Positions 1 to 5,580 of a stretch of 6,945 nucleotides of DNA are shown here, piece after piece. Below the pieces are notes generated by a model. That model ran no database searches. It saw nothing but the letters and a program-made list of their open reading frames with translations, and was not told where the DNA came from. Within the stretch, counting starts at the first letter, position 1. Every line of letters begins with the position of its first letter. Source of the stretch: an uncultured Filifactor sp. GTDB lineage: Bacteria > Bacillota > Clostridia > Peptostreptococcales > Filifactoraceae. Made by a program: the position numbers and the translations under genes. The stretch is from contig CAMYCP010000067.1 in assembly GCA_947254385.1 (NCBI GenBank), positions 1 through 6,945 of the forward strand. Direction: 5' to 3'.

Positions 1-37
1 AGTATCGTCGGCAGCGTCAGATGTGTATAAGAGACAG
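1..37 (+). other. Nextera sequencing adapter (artefact)
   Basis: Bases 5-37 match the Illumina Nextera read-1 transposase adapter in full. The last 19 bases, AGATGTGTATAAGAGACAG at 19-37, are the Tn5 mosaic end. The four bases before it (AGTA) sit where the end of the i5 index would be. This is library sequence left on the contig end, not a genomic transposon. Genomic sequence begins at about base 38, and anything inferred about the true neighbour to the left is unsupported. Confidence 0.98.
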
Positions 38-218
38 TTATTATGCAATTCAGTATTAAAAGTAAGTTGTGAACCTTTGAAAACTTCATTTTCAAAAAAT
101 AAAATATTGATTTTACAATGTATCGTTTTTTATTTTTACTAATTTTTAGATACGCCCTTATATAAAACGTGAAATTAGTTTACAACATTTTTTACATAGA
201 CAGGTATTAGGTGAATTT
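38..218 (+). other. AT-rich leader upstream of folA
   Basis: This non-coding stretch lies between the adapter and the dihydrofolate reductase gene. A possible sigma-A promoter is TTTACA at 112-117 with a weak -10 TTTACT at 135-140 (17-base spacer). TATAAA at 161-166 is another possible -10 without a good -35. A perfect AT-rich inverted repeat, TTTGAAAA (76-83) and TTTTCAAA (89-96), has no T-run on either side and is not a convincing terminator. The end of any upstream gene is not visible, so folA could also be inside a longer operon. Confidence 0.4.
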
Positions 219-713
219 ATGAAAAATATTTTTATGATAGCCGCAGTTAGCGATAAGACTTACGCCATAGGTAACAGGGGCGAGCTTATTTTTCACATAA
301 AAGAAGATTTGGAATTTTTTAGAAGTATGACCCTTAACAACACCGTCGTTATGGGTTACAAGACTTATATGAGCTTGCCCGTAAGACCTTTCAAAAATAG
401 AAACAACATAGTGCTTACACGAAATGACAGGATTTTACCCGGTACAACCGTCATGAAAAGCGCAGACGAGGTGCTTGATTATGCAAATAAAAGTCCTAAG
501 GAGAAGATTTTTATATGTGGCGGAGAGGAAATATACAAGCTGTTTATGCCGTATGCCGACATTTTATATATAACTGAAATTTCTGAAAATAATCCGGTCG
601 TAGCGGACGCATTTTTTCCTAATATTGATAATACGTGGAAAGTGGATTATGCATCCGAAAAAAAATATTGCCGTGATTTAAGCTATATTTTTAAAACATA
701 TGTAAGGGTGTAA
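219..713 (+). CDS. folA: Dihydrofolate reductase
   Basis: This is a 164-residue DHFR, close to the usual bacterial length (about 160). It reduces 7,8-dihydrofolate to tetrahydrofolate with NADPH in the cytoplasm and is the target of trimethoprim. Visible family marks are the AIGNRG loop (16-21), the substrate-binding Asp30 (E. coli Asp27), MG..T at 45-49, Arg61 before NNIVLTR (E. coli Arg57), the cofactor-site Gly-Gly at 101-102, and LYITEI (116-121) with Thr119 (E. coli Thr113). The usual PW after the first loop is Ile24-Phe25, and the Arg that contacts the NADPH 2'-phosphate in E. coli (Arg44) is Tyr47. The ATG at 219 follows AGGTGA (209-214) by four bases, a short but workable spacing. The next gene starts three bases after the stop, so the two are very probably co-transcribed. 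Identity is firm; kinetic and drug effects of the changes are not predictable by eye. Confidence 0.95.
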   Translation: MKNIFMIAAVSDKTYAIGNRGELIFHIKEDLEFFRSMTLNNTVVMGYKTYMSLPVRPFKNRNNIVLTRNDRILPGTTVMKSADEVLDYANKSPKEKIFICGGEEIYKLFMPYADILYITEISENNPVVADAFFPNIDNTWKVDYASEKKYCRDLSYIFKTYVRV

Positions 714-716
714 GTT

Positions 717-1451
717 ATGACAGATACAGTATTTATAACAGGATCGTCGTGCGGAATAGGCAAGGCGATTGCGGAAAATCTTGCATATAAAGGCTACAAC
801 ATAGTATTACACGGCTTTAAGCATGTTGATGAAGTGCGTGAAATGACCGAAAAATTAAAAAAGAGCGGAGTAAATGCCATGTATGTAACGGGTGACGTGT
901 CCGTGTCAAGTGATGTAAAATCCATGTACGAAAAAATAAGCTTAAAGTTTAAAAAAGTCGATATATTGATAAACAATGCCGGTATAGATAGTTACGGTTT
1001 GGTGACGGACGTCACGGATGAGGAATTTCAAAAGATTTTTGCTGTAAATGTTGGAGGAGTTTTTTATTGTGTGCGTGAGGCTCTCCCCGACATGATAAGC
1101 GAAAAAAGAGGTAAGATAATAAATATCGCATCTATGTGGGGAATTTGCGGTGCCTCGTGTGAGGTTTTGTATTCAGCAAGCAAAGGAGCGATAATTTCCA
1201 TGACCAAAGCGCTCGCCAAAGAACTTGCTCCGTCTGGTATAAGAGTGAACGCCGTCGCTCCGGGTGCGATAATGACCGACATGATGAAAAATTTAGGTGA
1301 GGATGTCATAAAATGCGTAAAAGATGAAACTCCGCTCGGCTTTATCGGAACTGCGGAAGACATTGCAAATACGGTGGCATTTTTGGTGTCCTCGGATTCG
1401 GATTTTATAACGGGACAGGTGATAAGCCCCAACGGCGGTATGGTGATATAA
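717..1451 (+). CDS. Short-chain dehydrogenase/reductase, probably YmfI-type
   Basis: This is a complete 244-residue classical SDR with a single Rossmann domain. The cofactor motif TGSSCGIG is at 8-15, Asp60 follows strand 3, NNAG is at 86-89 and Asn111 is in helix 4. The catalytic set is Ser139, Tyr152 and Lys156 (YSASK). VAPGAIMTDM near 180 and ITGQVISPNGG near the C-terminus complete the fold. The segment SMWGICGASCEV before the catalytic Tyr resembles the YmfI family, which in Bacillus reduces the 5-aminopentanone group on elongation factor P. This is recalled family likeness, not a search result. FabG (3-oxoacyl-ACP reductase) is the main alternative, but no fatty-acid genes are nearby. 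The ATG at 717 has AGGGTG (705-710) as its ribosome site, inside the end of folA, which suggests translational coupling. SDR identity is near certain; the substrate is moderate. Confidence 0.9.
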   Translation: MTDTVFITGSSCGIGKAIAENLAYKGYNIVLHGFKHVDEVREMTEKLKKSGVNAMYVTGDVSVSSDVKSMYEKISLKFKKVDILINNAGIDSYGLVTDVTDEEFQKIFAVNVGGVFYCVREALPDMISEKRGKIINIASMWGICGASCEVLYSASKGAIISMTKALAKELAPSGIRVNAVAPGAIMTDMMKNLGEDVIKCVKDETPLGFIGTAEDIANTVAFLVSSDSDFITGQVISPNGGMVI

Positions 1452-1508
1452 AATGCTTATAACGATAAAACGGATTTAAAAATTTTTACAAAAAGTGTTC
1501 AACTTGAT

Positions 1509-1524
1509 ATTGCAATTTAGAAAA
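1509..1524 (+). repeat. 16-bp direct repeat, copy 1
   Basis: ATTGCAATTTAGAAAA occurs here and again, identically, at 1763-1778. The copies are 254 bases apart start to start, with 238 bases between them. The sequence beyond the 16 bases is A-rich in both copies but diverges. Role unknown. Confidence 0.8.
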
Positions 1525-1762
1525 AAATATGGATATTTTAGTTTGTGAAATTATGCGCATTGTTGAAAAAGAATGAAATTGCGAATTGTTTCAGCATAAT
1601 GTTTATGTAGTTTAATACTAAAAGCCGATAGAAAAATCATTAATATTGTAACGCTTTAGTGGACTTTCCACACTTATTTCATTCAAAACGACGCACGAAG
1701 TGTTCGATGTAATAAATTAAATGATGTTTCTATTAGATAATAGTATAAAGAGCAAATTACGG

Positions 1763-1778
1763 ATTGCAATTTAGAAAA
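1763..1778 (+). repeat. 16-bp direct repeat, copy 2
   Basis: This is the second exact copy of ATTGCAATTTAGAAAA (first at 1509-1524). It lies about 40 bases upstream of the ctsR -35 box, at the left edge of the A/T-tract region, so it could contribute to an UP element. It could also mark the right edge of an inserted or duplicated segment. Confidence 0.8.
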
Positions 1779-1819
1779 TAAAAAAAAGCAATAATTTATA
1801 AAAATTTTTAAAAAAGATG

Positions 1820-1848
1820 TTTACAAATTTAAAAAGATGGTATACTAT
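1820..1848 (+). promoter_or_regulatory. Probable sigma-A promoter of ctsR-mcsA-clpC
   Basis: A -35 TTTACA at 1820-1825 pairs with TACTAT at 1843-1848 over a 17-base spacer, or with the better hexamer TATACT at 1841-1846 over a short 15-base spacer. A/T tracts from about 1776 to 1815 lie where an UP element would act. Transcription would start near 1853-1856, directly at the CtsR operator. The exact -10 cannot be decided by eye. Confidence 0.65.
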
Positions 1849-1857
1849 AAATACAAA

Positions 1858-1880
1858 GGTCAAAGAAAGTCAAAGTCAAA
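1858..1880 (+). promoter_or_regulatory. CtsR operator
   Basis: GGTCAAA (1858-1864), three bases GAA, then AGTCAAA (1868-1874) match the known CtsR heptad repeat RGTCAAA-NAN-RGTCAAA exactly. A third AGTCAAA follows at 1874-1880, sharing its first A with the second. The site covers the predicted transcription start, so a bound CtsR dimer would block RNA polymerase. The gene downstream is ctsR itself, which fits autoregulation of the whole operon. Confidence 0.93.
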
Positions 1881-1911
1881 CAAAAAATTCAATTATATAT
1901 GAGAACAATTT

Positions 1912-1919
1912 AAAGGAGG
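1912..1919 (+). promoter_or_regulatory. Ribosome binding site for ctsR
   Basis: AAAGGAGG is a near-perfect Shine-Dalgarno sequence ending 10 bases before the GTG at 1930. It supports that GTG as the start, since no ATG lies in a suitable position. Confidence 0.85.
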
Positions 1920-1929
1920 TAGTGTAACC

Positions 1930-2406
1930 GTGGCAAGGTTATCGGATATTATTGCCGATTTTATAAGCGATATGATGCACGACGATGATTATGTGGAGCT
2001 TAAGCGCAATGAATTGGCTGATTTTTTCGATTGTGCGCCTTCTCAAATAAATTATGTATTGACGTCAAGATTTAATTTTGATAACGGGTATATAATTGAA
2101 AGCAAGAGAGGCGGAGGCGGGTATATCAGAGTTATAAAGGTAAAATCCGACGACAATGGGGATTTCATAGCTGAAATAGTTAAAAACAGGTTATCGGATC
2201 CGATTTCTGATAAAGACGCTTATAAATTAATTGAAGCACTCGGCAAAAGAGAGTTTTTTACTTTGCAGGAATGTGAAATAATAAATCGTATAGTACAGGA
2301 TGAGACGATAAACATCCCTTCTCCTACAGCTAAGGATATATTGAGGAGCAGTATATTAAAAGCCGCCATTGTGGCAAAATTAAACAGTAATATTTCAAAG
2401 GAGTGA
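1930..2406 (+). CDS. ctsR: Heat-shock repressor CtsR
   Basis: CtsR is the DNA-binding repressor of class III heat-shock genes (clpC, clpP, clpE) in Firmicutes. The protein has 158 residues, near the usual length. The N-terminal winged helix-turn-helix contains LSDIIADF (4-11), the recognition region CAPSQINYVLTSRF (35-48) and the wing ESKRGGGGYIRV (57-68). That wing includes Arg60 (Arg62 in Bacillus) and the glycine tetrad 61-64, which acts as a heat sensor in characterised CtsR. The C-terminal half (about 77-158) is the dimerisation domain. The start is a GTG with a strong ribosome site. The operator lies directly upstream, and the gene is followed after five bases by mcsA, the usual operon order. 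In Bacillus, McsB/McsA contribute to CtsR inactivation; here mcsB is not in the operon, so control may rest on heat sensing by CtsR itself (inference). Confidence 0.97.
   Translation: MARLSDIIADFISDMMHDDDYVELKRNELADFFDCAPSQINYVLTSRFNFDNGYIIESKRGGGGYIRVIKVKSDDNGDFIAEIVKNRLSDPISDKDAYKLIEALGKREFFTLQECEIINRIVQDETINIPSPTAKDILRSSILKAAIVAKLNSNISKE
2398..2403 (+). promoter_or_regulatory. Ribosome binding site deciding the mcsA start
   Basis: AAGGAG ends eight bases before the ATG at 2412. An in-frame GTG at 2403 overlaps this site and so is unlikely to be the start. The ATG also gives the family's usual N-terminus, with cysteines at residues 3 and 6. Confidence 0.85.
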
Positions 2407-2411
2407 TATAT

Positions 2412-2864
2412 ATGTTATGTCAAGTATGTAACAAAAATGAGGCGAATGTTCACTGTAGCGTAAATATAAACGGAAATACAAAAGAGATGCATTTATGTTC
2501 CGATTGTATGAAAAAAATGAATTTTAAAAATATATTCAATATACCGGATTTTTTGAAGGAAAATAATTTTTCGGATTCGATGATGAAGATAATGAACGGT
2601 TCAGGGGCATTTTCAGATGAATTTGGAGCTGATTTTATGAAAAACGGTTTATTTTCTTCAGCTACAGGAAATAACTTTTTTGAAAATTTGTTGCCGTCAA
2701 TTTTTGATGTTCCCGAAACGAAAGAGATTAAGATTCCGGTAAATGTAAAGAAGGAAAACCCGGAAATAATCGAACTTAAAAAAGAGTTGAATGAGGCAAT
2801 AAAAAATGAAGAATATGAAAAAGCCGCCGAAATTCGAGATAAGATAAAAGAAAAAAATGAATAA
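2412..2864 (+). CDS. mcsA: McsA-like zinc-finger/UVR protein, shortened
   Basis: This is a 150-residue McsA-type protein; Bacillus subtilis McsA has about 185. In Bacillus, McsA activates the arginine kinase McsB and helps control CtsR and ClpC. The first zinc site is intact: CQVC at 3-6 and CSDC at 29-32, the same spacing as in Bacillus. The second zinc site, two further CxxC groups in mid-protein in Bacillus, is absent; residues 37-105 instead form a Phe/Asn/Met-rich stretch without cysteine. A UVR domain closes the protein (about 117-147, with YEKAAEIRDKIKE at 135-147), a coiled hairpin similar to the ClpC middle domain. The gene starts five bases after ctsR and ends 20 bases before clpC. 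No mcsB lies between. The context and both end domains make the family call good. The missing centre suggests it acts on ClpC or CtsR without, or differently with, McsB (inference). Confidence 0.88.
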   Translation: MLCQVCNKNEANVHCSVNINGNTKEMHLCSDCMKKMNFKNIFNIPDFLKENNFSDSMMKIMNGSGAFSDEFGADFMKNGLFSSATGNNFFENLLPSIFDVPETKEIKIPVNVKKENPEIIELKKELNEAIKNEEYEKAAEIRDKIKEKNE

Positions 2865-2869
2865 TAGTG

Positions 2870-2875
2870 AAAGGA
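2870..2875 (+). promoter_or_regulatory. Ribosome binding site deciding the clpC start
   Basis: AAAGGA ends nine bases before the ATG at 2885. An upstream in-frame GTG at 2867 lies before this site and would add six residues absent from ClpC homologues, so ATG 2885 is preferred. The adjacent ATG at 2888 is also possible. Confidence 0.8.
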
Positions 2876-2884
2876 AGATATATT

Positions 2885-5434
2885 ATGATGGAAAATTTTA
2901 CTGAAAATGCCAAAAAAATCATACAGATTGCGTCAAATAAAGCGGCAAGTTTCGGTCAATCTTTCGTCGGTACCGAACATTATCTGTATGCGGTATTAAA
3001 AGAAAAATCAGGACTTGAGTATCAGGCTTTGAGTCGCTACAATTTTTCTTATGCCGATGTGGAAAGATATATATTAGATGTCAATGATGTCTATGATGTC
3101 AATGATGTCGGTGGTGTCGATTATGTCGGTGATATATATTTACTTAGAAAAATAGAAAGTCTACGCAATAACTTAACAGCGAAAGCGCGAAGCGAACGAA
3201 ACGGCAAACAAAGCGTTGAACCTACTCTGAGCATGAAATTTCTTTTTGAAAATGCCGAACGTCTCTCCGGCGAAATGCACATAAATTATGTCGGCACGGA
3301 ACAACTGTTTTTAGCTATGCTTTTAGACAAAACTAGTATGGGTTGCTTTTTTTTGAGGAAACATGGAGTGGATATAAAATCGCTTAGGAATAATTTTGTA
3401 AAACTGTTGGGAATTCAAAGTTATTATTATTTAGGTTCAGTTAAGTCAAGTAACGGGCAAAATTCTGAAAAAACTCCTACGATTGACGAATACGGAGAAG
3501 ATTTAACCAAAAAAGCCGCAAACAAAGAGCTTGACCCTGTCATAGGACGAGATAAAGAGGTTGAACGCATTATACAAATTTTGTCACGTCGAAGCAAAAA
3601 TAATCCTGTGCTGATAGGCGATCCCGGTGTAGGTAAAACCGCCATAATTGAAGGTTTGGCTCAAAAAATAGTAAATAAAGAAGTTCCGGAAATGCTTATA
3701 AACAAGAGGATAATCAATCTTGAAATGGGAGGATTGCTTGCGGGAGCCAAGTATAGAGGAGAATTTGAAGAACGTGTACGTAAGGTTGTGGACGAACTTA
3801 AATCGAGTAAAAACATCATTTTGTTTATAGACGAAATTCACACTTTGGTTGGCGCCGGAGCGGGAGAAGGCTCGATAGACGCCGCAAATATCATGAAACC
3901 GGCACTTGCACGTGGAGAAATACAGGTTATAGGCGCAACCACAATTGAAGAGTACCGAAAGAATATCGAAAAAGATGCGGCGCTTGAAAGACGTTTTCAA
4001 ACCGTACTTGTAAATGAACCGGATGAAGAGGATACGCTTAAGATTTTAAACGGGCTGAAAGATAAATATGAGGCGCATCATAAGGTTAAAATAAGTGATG
4101 AGGCGCTTAAAAGCGCAGTTAAACTTTCGGGCAGGTATATAAACGACAGATTTTTCCCGGATAAGGCTATCGACTTGATAGATGAGGCGTGTTCCAAAGT
4201 CAGCCTCAGAAAATTTACCGCTCCGAGTGAAGTAAAAGACTTGGAAAAAGAACTTAACTCTTTAAAGAATGAAAAATATGCGGCAGTATCGGCGCAAAAT
4301 TTTGAAAAAGCCGCACAAATAAGAGACAGGGAACAAAAAATTAAAGATAAACTTGACGCCGGCAAGAAAGATTGGGAAAGCAAAAATAAAAGCAAGGACG
4401 GCGTAGTAACCGAAAACGATATAGCAGAGGTTGTATCTTCGTGGACAAATATACCTGTAGATAAGATGCAGGAAACGGAACGTGAACGTCTTTTAAATCT
4501 GGAAAACATATTGCATAAACGTGTTGTCGGACAGGATGAGGCGGTAGATGCCGTATCACGTGCTATAAGAAGATCCAGAACCGGACTTAAAGATCCGAAT
4601 AAGCCGGTGGGGTCGTTTATATTCTTAGGGCCGACCGGAGTAGGTAAAACCGAACTTTCCAAAGCGCTGGCGGAGGCTATGTTCGGTGATGAAAATTCCA
4701 TAATAAGGCTTGATATGAGCGAATACATGGAAAAATATAGTGTTTCCAAACTTATAGGCTCTCCTCCGGGATATGTAGGATACGAAGAAGGCGGACAACT
4801 TACGGAAAAAGTCAGAAGAAAACCGTACTCGGTAATATTGATGGATGAAATTGAAAAAGCGCATCCCGACGTATTCAATATCCTTCTTCAAATTTTAGAT
4901 GACGGGCGCCTTACGGATTCTCAGGGTCGCACCGTGGATTTTAAAAACTGTATAATCATCATGACGTCAAATGCGGGAGCAAGCACGGCGGGACAAGGCA
5001 AAGTCATGGGATTTGATACCGATGAAAATTTGAAAGCCGAAGAAAACGAATACGCCAAGATGAAAGATAAAGTGATGACCGCCGTAAAAGGACTTTTCCG
5101 TCCGGAATTTTTAAACCGTGTGGACGATACAATCGTATTTAGAGCATTGAGCGCCGAACAAATAAACAAAATAGTGGAAATATTGACTGCGGAACTTGTA
5201 AACAGACTTGCAGATATGGATATAAGTATTGAACTTGATGAAAGCGCGCTCAATTTTACAGCGAAAGAAGGATTTAACAAGGAATACGGCGCCAGACCTT
5301 TGAAGAGAGCAATACAACGATTACTTGAAGACCAGATTTCCGATAAAATCCTAAGAGAAGAAATAAAAGAACATTCTAAAGTTAAAATATCGTGTGAAGA
5401 TGAAAAAGAACTTAAATTTGACATTGAAAATTAA
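2885..5434 (+). CDS. clpC: ATP-dependent Clp protease ATPase subunit ClpC
   Basis: ClpC is a hexameric AAA+ unfoldase that passes proteins to ClpP in the cytoplasm. The 849-residue protein has all expected parts: two Clp-N repeats (about 5-62 and 113-178), AAA+ domain 1 with Walker A GDPGVGKT (245-252) and Walker B DE (316-317), a ClpB/ClpC-type middle domain containing FEKAAQIRD (473-481), AAA+ domain 2 with Walker A GPTGVGKT (582-589) and Walker B DE (654-655), an MGF tripeptide (708-710) where ClpC carries its ClpP-binding loop, and the sensor-2 region GARPLKR near the C-terminus. Glutamates 31 and 139 align with the phosphoarginine-binding Glu32 and Glu106 of Bacillus ClpC. The oddity is a segment of about 48 residues (65-112) between the Clp-N repeats, roughly 34 more than in Bacillus, beginning with a 9-bp tandem repeat. 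The reading frame is intact throughout. It is the last gene of the CtsR operon, followed by a terminator. Confidence 0.97.
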   Translation: MMENFTENAKKIIQIASNKAASFGQSFVGTEHYLYAVLKEKSGLEYQALSRYNFSYADVERYILDVNDVYDVNDVGGVDYVGDIYLLRKIESLRNNLTAKARSERNGKQSVEPTLSMKFLFENAERLSGEMHINYVGTEQLFLAMLLDKTSMGCFFLRKHGVDIKSLRNNFVKLLGIQSYYYLGSVKSSNGQNSEKTPTIDEYGEDLTKKAANKELDPVIGRDKEVERIIQILSRRSKNNPVLIGDPGVGKTAIIEGLAQKIVNKEVPEMLINKRIINLEMGGLLAGAKYRGEFEERVRKVVDELKSSKNIILFIDEIHTLVGAGAGEGSIDAANIMKPALARGEIQVIGATTIEEYRKNIEKDAALERRFQTVLVNEPDEEDTLKILNGLKDKYEAHHKVKISDEALKSAVKLSGRYINDRFFPDKAIDLIDEACSKVSLRKFTAPSEVKDLEKELNSLKNEKYAAVSAQNFEKAAQIRDREQKIKDKLDAGKKDWESKNKSKDGVVTENDIAEVVSSWTNIPVDKMQETERERLLNLENILHKRVVGQDEAVDAVSRAIRRSRTGLKDPNKPVGSFIFLGPTGVGKTELSKALAEAMFGDENSIIRLDMSEYMEKYSVSKLIGSPPGYVGYEEGGQLTEKVRRKPYSVILMDEIEKAHPDVFNILLQILDDGRLTDSQGRTVDFKNCIIIMTSNAGASTAGQGKVMGFDTDENLKAEENEYAKMKDKVMTAVKGLFRPEFLNRVDDTIVFRALSAEQINKIVEILTAELVNRLADMDISIELDESALNFTAKEGFNKEYGARPLKRAIQRLLEDQISDKILREEIKEHSKVKISCEDEKELKFDIEN
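3077..3139 (+). repeat. 9-bp in-frame tandem repeat inside clpC
   Basis: Seven units of nine bases with consensus GATGTCNAT lie head to tail and in frame. The first four begin with exact GATGTC; the last three have drifted. They encode three-residue units, [12 protein letters not shown] and then degenerate forms, at residues 65-85. The position is the linker between the two Clp-N repeats, where length change is likely tolerated. Confidence 0.9.
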
Positions 5435-5437
5435 ATC

Positions 5438-5474
5438 AAAAAGAGCGATACGCAATTTGTATCGCTCTTTTTTT
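5438..5474 (+). terminator. Intrinsic terminator after clpC, likely bidirectional
   Basis: The left arm at 5438-5451 and right arm at 5459-5472 are perfect complements of 14 bases (core AGAGCGATAC / GTATCGCTCT) around the seven-base loop GCAATTT. The right arm runs into seven T's at 5468-5474. The stem starts four bases after the clpC stop. The five A's at 5438-5442 become a T-run on the other strand, so it may also stop the convergent phospholipase transcript about 110 bases after its stop codon. Confidence 0.95.
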
Positions 5475-5519
5475 GCTTAATTTTCATAAATTTAATCAGG
5501 CTGAAATTCAGTTATTTGG

Positions 5520-5537
5520 ATTAGAAAATTTTCTAAT
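5520..5537. repeat. 18-bp perfect palindrome between convergent genes
   Basis: ATTAGAAAATTTTCTAAT is self-complementary without a spacer, and TTTCTAAT follows again just after it. On the + strand a TTTTTT run follows within ten bases, so it could be a weak backup terminator. The stem is almost all A/T, and on the - strand no T-run follows. A chance AT-rich palindrome is equally possible. Confidence 0.4.
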
Positions 5538-5580
5538 TTCTAATTTTTTATACTATTACAATTTTTAAAAGAAATCAGTA

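Larger units (their letters stand above)
1452..1929. other. Long non-coding gap before the clpC operon
   Basis: These 478 bases are AT-rich and full of stops in all frames; I found no convincing coding sequence or gene remnant. No GC-rich hairpin followed by T's is visible after the SDR gene, so how that operon ends is unclear. The left and middle parts hold a 16-bp direct repeat pair, a partial inverted repeat ATTATGC (1550-1556) with GCATAAT (1594-1600) around TGAAA (1574-1578) and TTTCA (1589-1593), and a small hairpin GTGGA-CTT-TCCAC (1659-1671). The right part (from about 1776) has A/T tracts like an UP element, then the ctsR promoter and operator. None of the hairpins matches an RNA family I recognise. 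Confidence 0.6.

Noticed and set aside
5..37. Tn5 mosaic end as a natural transposon end
   Set aside because: The bases before it are the synthetic Nextera adapter and there is no transposase; it is library sequence.
76..96. Inverted repeat TTTGAAAA/TTTTCAAA as a terminator
   Set aside because: The stem is nearly all A/T and no T-run follows on either strand.
1064..1432. Open frame on the - strand opposite the SDR gene
   Set aside because: It overlaps the conserved catalytic region of the SDR and has no supporting start signals.
1452..1929. CIRCE (HrcA) operator or sign of a decayed gene in the gap
   Set aside because: The TTAGCACTC-N9-GAGTGCTAA pattern is absent, and stops are dense in all frames with no recognisable protein fragment.
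2403..2411. GTG start for mcsA at 2403
   Set aside because: It overlaps the Shine-Dalgarno sequence and adds residues before the conserved N-terminus; ATG 2412 is better placed.
2867..2884. GTG start for clpC at 2867
   Set aside because: It precedes the Shine-Dalgarno sequence at 2870-2875 and would add six residues not seen in ClpC proteins.
4078..4878. Long open frame on the - strand opposite clpC (266 codons)
   Set aside because: It lies wholly antisense to the conserved AAA+ domains of clpC, has low-complexity Ser/Leu-rich translation, no ribosome site of note, and similar shadows occur elsewhere along the gene.
2884..5434. clpC as clpB or clpE
   Set aside because: The short middle domain with one UVR-like hairpin, the MGF loop for ClpP and the CtsR operon context fit ClpC; ClpB has a longer middle domain and no ClpP loop, and ClpE has an N-terminal zinc finger.
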